64,000 nucleotides of DNA from NCBI GenBank assembly GCA_003117195.1, contig BDSI01000041.1, positions 876,158-940,157 of the forward strand, written 5' to 3'. Below are positions 36,566 to 48,159 of this stretch, in pieces. Every line of letters starts with the position of its first letter. Within the stretch, counting starts at the first letter, position 1. The notes under the pieces were generated by a model. It was not told where the DNA came from, did not search any database, and saw nothing but the letters and a program-made list of their open reading frames with translations. The translations under genes were made by a program, and so were the position numbers. The DNA comes from Eudorina sp. 2006-703-Eu-15 (lineage: Eukaryota; Chlorophyta; Chlorophyceae; Chlamydomonadales; Volvocaceae).

Positions 36566-37718
36566 ACCGGCTTGGCTCCTGGGGCGCGTCGTTCCCCAGG
36601 CTGGCCGCAGCAGGCAGCGGTGGAGCAGGCGGGTCTGTCAGTGCCCCGTTGCACCTCAAACATGCGTCTGCATGATCGCAAACGGGCGATGAGGGATCCC
36701 GAAGGATACATTTTGACGGATGCGATTTGTTAAGCGCGGCTTCGCGCCCTGCCAACCCGTGTCCGCGCAGTCGCAGTAGCGCTGCACACGTGTGCACCGG
36801 TTTTCAGGCAAGATGACCATGGTTAGCGTAGAAGGTTGCGCACCATGTAGTTTTAAGTAAACAATATTCTTGCAGTCATGTGAATGTAATTGCCCTTCAT
36901 GAAGACCTTGTTTTCGTATGGCAGGGTACGGCGTCGACGACGGGGCATAAACTACTTGCTCTCAATTCATTCTCAGATCTGGCACCGTGTGGCTTTCAAG
37001 TGCACATACTTATCTGAAAGGACTATCACCGATTTCTGTAACCTGGAAGTGCAGACGCAGGATGCCAGAAAATGCAACAGCTGGACGCAGCTTATGGGAA
37101 CTTAAGACGCAAGCTGAAGTTCGTGAGCCCATTTTGCTAGATCGTAATCGCTGGCGCGGCTCACGATCATCGAAGCACAAGGCAAATGGGACAGCCGACG
37201 TCGTTTTCCCATCGCCAATGCCAGCCAGACCCTTTCCAACGTGGAGCAATTGGATGGCATGCGACATGGATCACCTTGATGGACCAGGAGCTGCAACGGC
37301 TGTTTCTTGTGCACAGCAGCAAGTGACATGCCTCGGAAATGAGCAATTCCAAGTCGAGGTCGAACGGCTGCTGCAATCATGAACTAATCGAGCGAGGTAC
37401 ATACCAATAGGTATGGTTTGGAATGAATATGCAAGCGCTGAATTTGTGCCTCGTAGGAAGGTCAAGTGAATGCGTGATGGCTTCACCGGAAGCAAAAGCG
37501 GCACGGAGCCTGCCGGAAGATTGAACTGCATAATCGCTTTTTTATGATAAGAGAAGCTTTCGAATAGTTCCTCCGAGATGGACGTGGAAGTGAGGAACAG
37601 ATGAAGGTATCATGCACGGTATCTTGCACGGCCGCTGCCGCAGGTGCCCATCCAAGCGCTCGGCAGTTCAAGGCGCGACGTGATCCTTGCCCAATCATCC
37701 TGCTGGATTTTGCTGCCG

Positions 37719-40321
37719 CACACACGACTGATCAACACCGGCTGTCTTGCAAGGCCGCTGCTGCAGGTGCCGGTCCACGCGGTCGTTCGTACAAGACCTA
37801 CCTGCCGTGATCGTGACTGAGGACTCCTGCTACTGGATGCGCACCGCGCGCGGGGCGTCAAGTACCTGTCAGGACCCGCAGGACCTACCTGGATCGTTTA
37901 ACGACTGAGACAAAGGTTGTAGCGCTTCGAAGGGGGGCAGGGTCTGGGGACTTCAATAGGTCGCCTGCAGCAGCCCCGCCCATGCATCCGCCTTCTGGGA
38001 CAAAGGGATGGGTGCTTTGTTGTGTGATGTCCTATCGGTTAGTTGCTTGGTTCCAAGTTTGCAGGTCAGGTCGCGACGAAGAAAGTTCGTGCGGCTCTGC
38101 TGACGTGACGAGGACGGCGGCGACGGCAACATGCAGGTCATGCCAGGTAGGATCATACCGTGCGGGGTCGTTGGGGGAATGAAGTGCGCGGGCCACGGGG
38201 TTGAGCGCCATGACCCGTGGGTCGGCGGGTCCGTATGCTGGTCGGCCTGGATACGGTGTTTTGCAAGGGCTGTGTGGGGCATGCTCATGGGCCAAGTCGA
38301 CCATCCTTTACCGCGCCGCCGCTGTTTTCCAGAATTTGGAATGAGTGTCGCGCATTGACGTTGCTGTTTCCGGACACACGACTGATCAACACCGGCTGTC
38401 TTGCAAGGCCGCTGCTGCAGGTGCCGGTCCACGCGGTCGTTCGTACAAGACCTACCTGCCGTGATCGTGACTGAGGACTCCTGCTACTGGATGCGCACCG
38501 CGCGCGGGGCGTCAAGTACCTGTCAGGACCCGCTGGACCTACCTGGATCGTTTAACGACTGAGACAAAGGTTGTAGCGCTTCGAAGGGGGGCAGGGTCTG
38601 GGGACTTCAATAGGTCGCCTGCAGCAGCCCCGCCCATGCATCCGCCTTCTGGGACAAAGGGATGGGTGCTTTGTTGTGTGATGTCCTATCGGTTAGTTGC
38701 TTGGTTCCAAGTTTGCAGGTCAGGTCGCGACGAAGAAAGTTCGTGCGGCTCTGCTGACGTGACGAGGACGGCGGCGACGGCAACATGCAGGTCATGCCAG
38801 GTAGGATCATACCGTGCGGGGTCGTTGGGGGAATGAAGTGCGCGGGCCACGGGGTTGAGCGCCATGACCCGTGGGTCGGCGGGTCCGTATGCTGGTCGGC
38901 CTGGATACGGTGTTTTGCAAGGGCTGTGTGGGGCATGCTCATGGGCCAAGTCGACCATCCTTTACCGCGCCGCCGCTGTTTTCCAGAATTTGGAATGAGT
39001 GTCGCGCATTGACGTTGCTGTTTCCGGACACACGACTGATCAACACCGGCTGTCTTGCAAGGCCGCTGCTGCAGGTGCCGGTCCACGCGGTCGTTCGTAC
39101 AAGACCTACCTGCCGTGATCGTGACTGAGGACTCCTGCTCCTGGATGCGCACCGCGCGCGGGGCGTCAAGTACCTGTCAGGACCCGCTGGACCTACCTGG
39201 ATCGTTTAACGACTGAGACAAAGGTTGTAGCGCTTCGAAGGGGGGCAGGGTCTGGGGACTTCAATAGGTCGCCTGCAGCAGCCCCGCCCATGCATCCGCC
39301 TTCTGGGACAAAGGGATGGGTGTTTTGTTGTGTGATGTCCTATCGGTTAGTTGCTTGGTTCCAAGTTTGCAGGTCAGGTCGCGACGAAGAAAGTTCGTGC
39401 GGCTCTGCTGACGTGACGAGGACGGCGGCGACGGCAACATGCAGGTCATGCCAGGTAGGATCATACCGTGCGGGGTCGTTGGGGGAATGAAGTGCGCGGG
39501 CCACGGGGTTGAGCGCCATGACCCGTGGGTCGGCGGGTCCGTATGCTGGTCGGCCTGGATACGGTGTTTTGCAAGGGCTGTGTGGGGCATGATCATGGGC
39601 CAAGTCGACCATCGTTTACCGCGCCGCCGCTGTTTTCCAGATCTGGGAATGAGTGTCGCGCATTGACGTTGCTGTTTCCGGACACACGACTGATCAACAC
39701 CGGCTGTCTTGCAAGGCCGCTGCTGCAGGTGCCGGTCCACGCGGTCGTTCGTACAAGACCTAGCTACCTGCCGTGATCGTGACTGAGGACTCCTGCTACT
39801 GGATGCGCACCGCGCGCGGGGCGTCAAGTACCTGTCAGGACCCGCTGGACCTACCTGGATCGTTTAACGACTGAGACAAAGGTTGTAGCGCTGCGAAGGG
39901 GGGCAGGGCCTGGGGACTTCAATAGGTCGCCTGCAGCAGCCCCGCCCATGCATCCGCCTTCTGGGACAAAGGGATGGGTGCTTTGTTGTGTGATGTCCTA
40001 TCGGTTAGTTGCTTGGTTCCAAGTTTGCAGGTCAGGTCGCGACGAAGAAAGTTCGTGCGGCTCTGCTGACGTGACGAGGACGGCGGCGACGGCAACATGC
40101 AGGTCATGCCAGGTAGGATCATACCGTGCGGGGTCGTTGGGGGAATGAAGTGCGCGGGCCACGGGGTTGAGCGCCATGACCCGTGGGTCGGCGGGTCCGT
40201 ATGCTGGTCGGCCTGGATACGGTGTTTTGCAAGGGCTGTGTGGGGCATGCTCATGGGCCAAGTCGACCATCGTTTACCGCGCCGCCGCTGTTTTCCAGAA
40301 TTTGGAATGAGTGTCGCGCAT
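37719..40321 (+). repeat. Satellite array of unit 4: 4 repeats of about 654 bp
   Basis: Four repeats in 2603 bp all carry the GTCC..TTAG variant block, unlike the mixed arrays of units 2 and 3. Repeats 1 and 2 share CCATCCTTTA where others have CCATCGTTTA. Repeat 3 has a 4-base insertion (CTAGCTACC, about 39760) and a CATGATCATGG change. Confidence 0.95.
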
Positions 40322-43284
40322 CCACGAACGGACATGTCCACGAACGGACTTCTCAGCCTTCTCAGCCTGTTCATGGATGCACGGCACCGACACCGCCCTT
40401 GGGCCGCCACCCACGGAGAGGTCTGCGCTGCTGGTCTTTTACGCTGACAACTCTGCGCTCGCTGGGCAGCGGGGCTAGGGTTCCCGGGGAGGTGCTGCTG
40501 GCTTGCGGGGTGTCGGGTGTCGATGGAGACGTGACAGAGGCGGTGGCGATTAAGGCTGCTGGTGAAAGAAAGGTGGTTTTGACGTACGACTTAGGCTGTA
40601 ATGCTCAATGTGGTTTCGGTGTGGTTGTACGGAAGCCGCACATGGTACGGCAGGGGGGCCGGTGTTCAATTGTTATGTGCGGGTGGTTAGAGGCCGGCCT
40701 TGGGAGGCCTGTCGGGAATCGGCCCTTCGGAGCCGATGCATCGCTGGTGGTGGTGGCGGTCCGCCAGCCCATCGCCATCATCACTCTCATTTATAATTGC
40801 CTCATCGGGCAGGTGCCTGCAGGCGCCTGCCCACCGCCTCGATCGGCCCATTACCAGACGGACTCCACACAGATACGTGTTTCGACGGCCACCACGTACA
40901 GCCATCGTCATCAAGAGCCATCCCCACGTACAGATTTCTCCACGTACAGATTTCTCACGACCCGGTACACCCACACCCCACGAATGCCGATTCACCGGCT
41001 GCGATGGATCTCAACCTGGAAACACGCGTTTGTACGGCATGACAGCGTGTATGACATAACAGCGTGCAGCGTGTACGAAATGACAGTGTTCGTATGTTAA
41101 CGTGACAGTACAACGAACCTAGGCAACGAAACCAACTCGTCGCGCTTTGTTTACATTCTCAGTTCAGTCGGGGTAAAGTCGGGGGCCCCTCCCGGCGTCC
41201 CCACAGTCGAGGGCCCATAGACCAGAATTCAGCCCGCGTCGCAGAGGGTAGTGCGAATCACCGCGCCGTGCCAATCCGGCTGACTAACTGAGCCCGAATT
41301 GCACTCAGCCAGCAGGCTTATGCCATCCGCCCATCCATATCAACATTCAGGGGCGGTCGTACAGGGATTCTGGCCGATCATGTCACGCAGCCACACCCTC
41401 GGTCTGAGTCGCGTTCTGGAGTGTACCTCTGCAGCTCCTCGCAGCCCTGACTGTCCGGTGTTCAGCTTGTCCCGCCACCGCCTCATTCAGCCTCCGCGTG
41501 TGGGTCTCATCAGTGTTCGTTCGTGGCGGCACCTGCTTCGCATGTCAGGGGTTCGCGTGCCAACCCTTCGTACATACACTTATGGCACACGCGTGGGGGC
41601 AGTCTGTTGGGAGATACGGGAGGCGTCGGTCGCTGCACTGTTCAAGGGCCCTTGCACGCACTGCACACCCGCGAAGTCCTCGGCAGGCGGGCCGCGGTGC
41701 TGGTTGATTGAGGTTGGCCGTGTGGAGAGTAAGTAAGGATTCAGTGGGCTGCACGAACGGCCAGCCTTCACAAAGTTGGGATGGATCGCAACCTTTAAAT
41801 TTTCTTAAAACCGTACAAGTGGAACCGAGTAGCCTGCAATCCGATACGGTCCATATTATAACAATGTAATTGAATTGTTACGCTTGGCTAAGACATTGCA
41901 GAGCAATTGAACCGTTGGTCCTATGCAAAAAAAGACTGACCTGTTCAACAGATACCTACAGCATTCCCTCGTTCGACATGTTGAGCAGCATAGCTTAGAA
42001 ATCATCGTCTGGATTTCAGGGTAGGGCTAGCGTACTGCCGTTCTAACGACACGAGTAGTTGCCACATACTCTGAAGCGGCGAGTTCCAGAATCCTGCGAT
42101 ACTTTTTCCAAAGGAGTTAGTATCGTGCATGTCGGGGACCCCGATATCGACCCACAGACCTTCTCATAAACAGTTGCCCAGGGTCGTCAATGAATGGCCC
42201 TCTTCTTCTTCAGTTGAATAGGAGCCGCAGCTTCCTGGTATTAGTTTTCCAGATAACTCAAGGGTCTCGTGCGGTGAGTATTGATTGCCGCCGCAACCGT
42301 CGGGGACTGAGATCCTGCGTCACAACCCTTACCCAGGGGCGCAGACGCTCGCAGGCGTCATGGGGCATTCTGGCCCTGCAAGGTGAGGCACAGTCTGGGT
42401 GCATCACAGGATGTGAACAACATGCAAGTACTCGGTGACAGGGTAGGTTCCCAGAAGACAACCCGACGGCGAACCATCGCTGGTGCCGTACGAGCAACGC
42501 GGCCAGGAGGTGAACGCGATTGACATCTGTCCAGTAATCCCGCCGCATTTGGTCTTTTACACATACGCGGGAGTTGGACCGTTCTGTTGGACTGTCCCCA
42601 TGCCCCGGGGGTTGTGCCCCAAGCCCCAATCCCCCCCAGGAGGAGGCGCGGAGCCCAGTAAATTTGCTGACGTGACCCACGATAACTCCGGTCCCTGCTG
42701 TGCATTCGTGCACGTTGCTAATGCGCACGAGGAGGCGAGGCGAAGGAGGAGGTGCCGCAGGGGCTATCTGAGGTCGGCTCGAGGACGGGCTGGTGCGCCC
42801 AACGGTGCTGCTGGCGGAGCGCAGGTGGGGGTGGGTTGCGGAGGAGTAGTTCTCCTGCTGCATACGCCCGTATAGACGTCAGATGCGGCGGCGCCAAGCC
42901 TCGCCGGTCGCCGCTGCAACAGTAATAGGCCATGCACATGCACTCGGTGTTTCTCAACACCTTCGTTCACTCAATGGCATGACGTCACGCTGGACGACAA
43001 AGGTGTGAAAGAGTGGGGCGGATTTAAACACAGGTCCGCGAGACCGTCTCAGTAGGTCGTGGAATGCCGTCACGAAGAGTCGTAGGTGCCGCGGTACGGT
43101 AACGGTCATGTGTGTGCGTGGACCTATCCCGCTGCTGCCTGACAGCAGACATGATCGATCGCCATGGGCTGGCATCAAGGGCGTGGGTTCCCCCCTGGGG
43201 CATTCCGTCCCCATATTCCTGCAGCACCTCGCAACATGCCGCACTGCGCCGCCACGCCTGCGGCCTCCCAACCCCTTCCCCCAG

Positions 43285-44714
43285 GCTGTGCGGAGGCTGC
43301 TGGACGTCGGCGGCAGCAGCGCGCTGATGCTGGCAGCGGCCGCCAACTGCCCGGAGGCCCTAGCGGTGTTGCTTGAGGCGGGGCCCCCCCCCTGGAGCTG
43401 CGGGGTGCACTGGGGGGCGTTCGGCGGTCATGTTGGTGGCGGGGGAATGCGTCCAAGGACACACTTGTGACGCTGCAGAGCGCCGGTGGGACTGGGACTG
43501 GGACTGGGTGCTGCTCCCACATCTGCCGCGGTTCAATGTCCTATGACTGATGACGTCAGCTACACCGTGGAGGCAAGAGACCACGTCCCGACGTGCGAGT
43601 GGCATTCCGACCGGGGCTTTGTCGGCCAGCCCAAGATGATGGCCATGCATGCCGGCCGAGCCGGGGAGCGAGCTGTCGTGGACTGGATTTTCCAGGTGGG
43701 CACCGACCCGGCGAGCCTGGCTGACACCCCCTGTGTGTGTTCGCGTCACCACCGACCTCCCACCGACCATCCACCCACTTAACCCCGAACCATCCCTCGC
43801 CCGCCCCGCCTACCTGCCCGGCCGATCAGGTTTTCTAGGAGCCAACCAACCCGTCCGTCCATCTGTATGTCGGGGCGCCGCTGGCGTTCCCTGCAGCCGG
43901 CGCGGAGGGACACCAGCAGCTGTGCGAGGAGCTGCAGGCGGACATAACCCCGGAAGAGTACGGCAACAAAATGAAGGAGGCGCGGTACGACTGCGTTGCA
44001 GCCGGGCATGGCGACCTGGCGTGGTGCCCTCACCCCGACTGGCGAGCCAAGCTCGGCTGGCCGGAGGCCACCCTGGCTTGCGGCTGGGGCACGACGCGGC
44101 CGCGCCGCCGACGGCCTCCAAGGGCTTCCGAGTGCAGGGCGCGTCGGCGGCGGACCTGTGCACGCACCCCGACGCCGCGGCGCGCAACGCGCTGCTCTGC
44201 GAGCGGGGCGTCGACCGGCGGGGCGGGTTCCGGGTCAGGCAGGCCCTCCTGCAGGCCATCGGCCGCGGCAGCCTCGCGTGGGTGCGGCACCTGCTGTCGT
44301 TGGACGCGCAGCTGCGGGACCCTCTGAGCTCCCACATGACCCAGGAGGCGATCATGAGCGGCCGGCTGGACGTCCTCTTCGAGCTGCTCACGGCCGGCTG
44401 CCCGATCCCGCCGGGCGCAGCGCTCATCTCGACGCGCCACGGCCACCTGCTCGTGCTGCAGTGGCTGGCGGGGCCGGAGGAGGGCCGGCGGGCGGCGAGG
44501 CGGCGCTGCAGCAGGCGGCGGCCGCGGGGAGGACGCGGATGGCGGCGGACGCGGCGGCGACGGGCGGCCTGGGGCTGGTGCGGTGGCTGCGGGAGGAGCG
44601 GGGCTGCGCCTGGGACCTGGGGACATTCCGGTGAAGTGGCTGCTGGAGTCGTGCTGCCCGGTGGACTGGCAGGCGTCGCGGGCGCAGGCCGCGAGGCGGA
44701 GGGAATCGCCGTGA
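43285..44714 (+). pseudogene. Broken ankyrin-repeat protein gene
   Basis: Ankyrin-like helices are visible. After a good acceptor (CCCCCAG, 43284) the text reads AVRRLLDVGG, ALMLAAAANCPEALAVLLEAG. From about 43862 a second block reads LYVGAPLAF to AGHGDLAWC. A third block, from about 44085 in another frame, contains LLQAIGRGSLAWVRHLLS and SGRLDVLFELLTAGCPI. The frame then changes again near 44480 (EAALQQAAAAGRTRMAADAA), and once more near 44634 (VKWLLESCCPVDW) to the stop at 44712-44714. Introns could explain some shifts, for example after 43694, but those near 44080 and 44480 have no obvious splice sites. The 5' part is missing: just upstream is the end of the tandem duplication (43174). Such repeats mediate protein-protein contact in many families, so no specific role can be given. 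Confidence 0.6.
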
Positions 44715-46500
44715 CGCGGGTCCGCGCCTGCGCTGGCGTGGTTGGAGGGCTGTGCAGGCCGGCCGGCAGTCGGTTGAGGGCTGAAGGGGTGTAGGGCCGT
44801 CGCGCGCTGATTGATATACTCACGCTGACATCGAAGCGCACGTCCTGTTGTCTGCGCGCTGTCTGCTGTCCAGGACAGTGACACGAGGCGCGTTCTTGAG
44901 GTGGGTGAGGGAAGGTGAAATGGTGATGAAAAAGTGAGTGCGGTTAGGTCCGTGACCTGCAGGCGCCTGGGGGCAGGTTCAGTAGCGTCTGAGCGGAAAT
45001 GAGGGACATGCGCGGGTTCGGTAGGTGAGGTGAAACGGTGATCTGGAGTTGTTGAGGGGGATGTGATCCGCAGGGCAATTCCTGGACTGTACGGAGCGCG
45101 GCTGCCCATACCAGGGGCGGCTGCACAGGAAAGCTAGACTCCCAAAATGAGTAACCACCCCTGGGAATGAACCCCGAGTTCCCACCGTGCCTTGCTGTCA
45201 TTGTCCTACGGTCTGAGCTGCCGTGAGCTGCGCGGCTCGCCCACCGACCCGCGGGTCGGCCTGTCTCGTGGCATTCAGGGCGGAGCTGTGGCAGCGCCCG
45301 CAGCTGTGTGGAGGTTCCGGTTGGGTCGGCCGTCGCGTCGGAGCGTCGTCATTAAGTATCCGCTCGCCCCTGCTCGACACGGTACAGCCGGGGGCCGTAC
45401 AGCCGATGAGCGCTGTTAGCCCGCCGAGTGCGTACAGCCTGCCAGCTGTGGGCTGGTAGCCCCGCTGGGCGGGGCCGGCAGGCACAGGCTTGGCTCCTGG
45501 GCCGCGTCGTTCCCCAGGCTGGCCGCAGCAGACAGCGCTGGAGCACCCGCGGAAGCGCATCCCAAAAGGTAACGTTCACATGCTCATGTGTCTGCTGCAC
45601 AGCGTGGGTAGGTCCTGTCCCCTATCAAGCGGATACAGTCCGATTATTATGATTCAGTTCTGGGCTGGTGTAGCATATATGCTATATTTGCGTCTTGAGT
45701 CAACGTTCGGTGGGCGTGGCCCCGTGCGTCGATGCACATCGGAGCAGCGGACAGGAGCAACGACGAGACCCGCTGGCGGGCATTCACGTGCGGCTGCCTG
45801 GGCACCAGGCATGTGACACGTGCACAACACTTCTGAAGTTTTACGTTGAGAATTTACAAATGGCGCCGAACAGAGGAACATCTCGTCGAAAAACGTCCGT
45901 CCATGCGCCGCACACTCCCACGGGACACGGGGCTCAGCCCCTGCCCGCCGCGTCGCGGTGATTCACCGCTGTCAGCCGTCACATATGTATCAAGCTTGCA
46001 TTTGCTGATCTTCTCCAAGTTGCCTTATTCCGGATCGAAATCCGGATCTTAAGGACTGTCCCAACAGCCCCTCCTGCCCTAACACAAAACCGCTGCCGAC
46101 AGAAACACCCGAAACGCCGAAGCATTGGCAAGGCGCCCTTAGCGGCGATACACTCCCACAGAAGGTTCAACAACTAGAACCTCCTCATGGACAAAAACGC
46201 AGTCGGTTCCTTCGGCGCCCCGCAGATGAGGACGAGGGCCTCGGATCGACATCACAGGGCAGCTGCACATCCGCTGGCGGTAGGGCCGCCTGAGTCAGTC
46301 TAGCCCGCCCCGGGCGCCCAGCAAACGAGCACGCTGTCCGGTGGATGACAGGTGGTCGTTTAGGCAATCGGGATCGAGACGCTGCACAGCAAGGAAATAG
46401 GAAAGTGGGAGGGGAACAACCTTCAACGGGGTGCTGGGCATATTCATTATACGAATTAACAATACGTCATAATATCATCCGTTTACCACGACATCTAAAA
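44715..46500. other. Intergenic region between ankyrin remnant and LHCA 3' end
   Basis: I see no gene here. The region contains a second, independent copy of the dispersed foldable element (45380-45545), a short palindrome AGCATATATGCT near 45671, and an inverted repeat TCCGGATCGAAATCCGGA near 46030. TTACA at 45854-45858 is TGTAA on the minus strand and could be the LHCA polyadenylation signal (3' UTR about 640 bases). Confidence 0.5.
45380..45545. repeat. Dispersed element with T-shaped fold, copy outside the tandem units
   Basis: The core 45437-45483 is identical over 47 bases to 8794-8840, and similarity extends from CGGTACAGCCG to GGAGCA. A second CGTACAGCCG is inserted on the left side. 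Since this copy lies outside the segmental duplication, the element must have spread independently. I see no coding capacity or clear terminal inverted repeats. Confidence 0.75.
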
Positions 46501-48159
46501 TCACAACACGAAACCTGAGCCAGAAAGCACTGACCCGTTGGTGGCGAAGTTGATGTGGTTCGGGTCGGCAAGGTGGTCAGCCAGGTTGTCAAGCGGGCCC
46601 TTGCCTGTGGGAAGACAGGGATTGGCTCGATTAGGTGTGTATGGTACCAAATCGTGATTAATGGATTCCACGATACATTAAGACACACCCCTCGTGTAAC
46701 CCACAAGATACGCCCTTATATTGACCGGGAGTAACCGATCTCTGGGTCAACTTACCAGTGGCGGCGTACTGAGCAGCGAAGCCCAGGCAGGCAATCTGCA
46801 AAAATGCGGAAGACCAGATTCAGCAGTTTCGATCTCCGAACCAACCACGGTAGCCCATCCACCTTTCGCTGAACGCGGCGGGTTATCCGAGCGATCATCC
46901 GAGCGATCACTGCTGACCCCTCAGGAGACACCCACCATGGCCAGGCGACCGTTCTTGATCTCCTTCTGCTTGTACTCCTTGTACTTGGCCGGGTCACCGC
47001 GGGACAGGCCAATTGGGTCGAAGAACCGGCCTGCAAGCAACGGTACAAGGGCCACGGCGTATAGTTGTCCAGTTCAGCTCTCAATTTACACATGACCCCT
47101 ACATCGCGATACCAAAAAAACAGCACTCACCGCCGGGGTAGCCGTTCTCCGTGCCCTTGAACTCGTCAGTGAAGCCCAGGAAAGAGCCATCGCCCTGGCT
47201 GCCCGGGTTCTTGAAGTCGTACCAGCGCTTGGTCTATGGCATGCACACAATGGGAGGGGATGGCAGATTACAGCAGGTTATGCTTGCACTGGGTGGGCTT
47301 CGTGAGCGCCGCGGAATACTAGATCGATCTTCATTAAAGGCCAGACTAAAGCGGGATAGGCATTGCTTAACGATACGCGTCAGTAAGCATCTTCGATCTA
47401 GATTTCAGGTGTTGCACACTAAGCCGATAATTAGCATGGGCTATGCCACCAACTATCACACACCCGACGGACTTGAATGAAGACGAAACAATGTAGAAAC
47501 CTTGTACAAATTCATGCGCCAGATTTTCGCTTACCTCAGCCCAGCCCATCAGGAAAAACTGAGTGACCAACAGAGTCGGGAAGTCGATGTTGTTCTTCTC
47601 CACGACCACCTTGCCGGCATCGTACCACTCAGGGAAGCCCAGGCCAACCTTGGCACCAATGCTGGTCAGGATGATGCCAGCCGCGCCGAGCATGGCGAAG
47701 CGGCCGTGCACCAGCTCGGCCTGCACATACCTGCATTAGATTGTTCGAATCAAACGCCGGAAACGAACAGTTGGTTGACCCAGCGTGTGATACGGCCCTG
47801 GAAGCGCTGACTTTGCCTACTATAGCATAGCTATACGATCTCGAAAAGCCGGGAGGCTGATAGAAATGGAATCATGCAAAGAAAGTAATTGTAGCTCCTG
47901 ATTGCAGCATCCTTAATGATCTCCATCGTCCGGTAGCTCGCAATTCGCCATCGTCTCACCACTTCAGGGTCTGCGGCTCCTGGCCCAGGTAGAGCGGGTC
48001 GAAGCCGTAGTCACCAGCCAGGGTGCCGTCCAGGTGAGCCGGGGGCGGGTTGCCAGGGAACCAGACCGGGCGAACCGCAGCCTGGACGCGCACCGAGCGA
48101 GGAGCTGGGCGAGCCCCGCAGAAGGCGGCACGGCGCGACGCAATCATGGAAGCAGCCAT
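46501..48159 (-). CDS. LHCA: LHCI chlorophyll a/b-binding protein (LHCA), six exons
   Basis: The exons, read on the minus strand, are 48159-47960, 47730-47535, 47233-47131, 47030-46936, 46795-46756 and 46604-46501. All introns are GT..AG and the phases match, giving 245 residues. The product binds chlorophyll a/b and carotenoids in the thylakoid and passes excitation to photosystem I. The first ~25 residues ([15 protein letters not shown]...) look like a plastid transit peptide; the mature part starts near [16 protein letters not shown]. Helix 1 carries [10 protein letters not shown] (residues 72-81) and helix 3 carries EIKNGRLAM (190-198), the Glu/Arg pairs that lock the two helices and hold chlorophyll. 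I place it in the LHCA family, close to LHCA2/LHCA6-like proteins by motif, but cannot fix the number. The C-terminus is uncertain: after HINFATNG a GTCAGT could be a further donor, with a last exon I did not find. Confidence 0.93.

Larger units (their letters stand above)
34773..43167 (+). repeat. Segmental tandem duplication, unit 4 (8395 bp)
   Basis: This is the fourth and last direct copy. Its parts are gene fragment 34773-36198, spacer 36199-37718, satellite array 37719-40321 and spacer 40322-43167. Its final spacer differs from the other three by small insertions (near 42123 and 42404) and scattered substitutions. At 43168-43174 the junction 7-mer GCTGGCA leads into unrelated sequence. 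Confidence 0.95.

Noticed and set aside
9994..40321. CRISPR array
   Set aside because: The repeats are 654 bases long and adjacent with no spacers, in a eukaryotic nuclear setting.
7015..43167. The tandem unit as an autonomous transposon
   Set aside because: No transposase, integrase or reverse transcriptase, no terminal inverted or long terminal repeats, and no target-site duplication beyond the 7-base junction. The unit contains part of a host exon.
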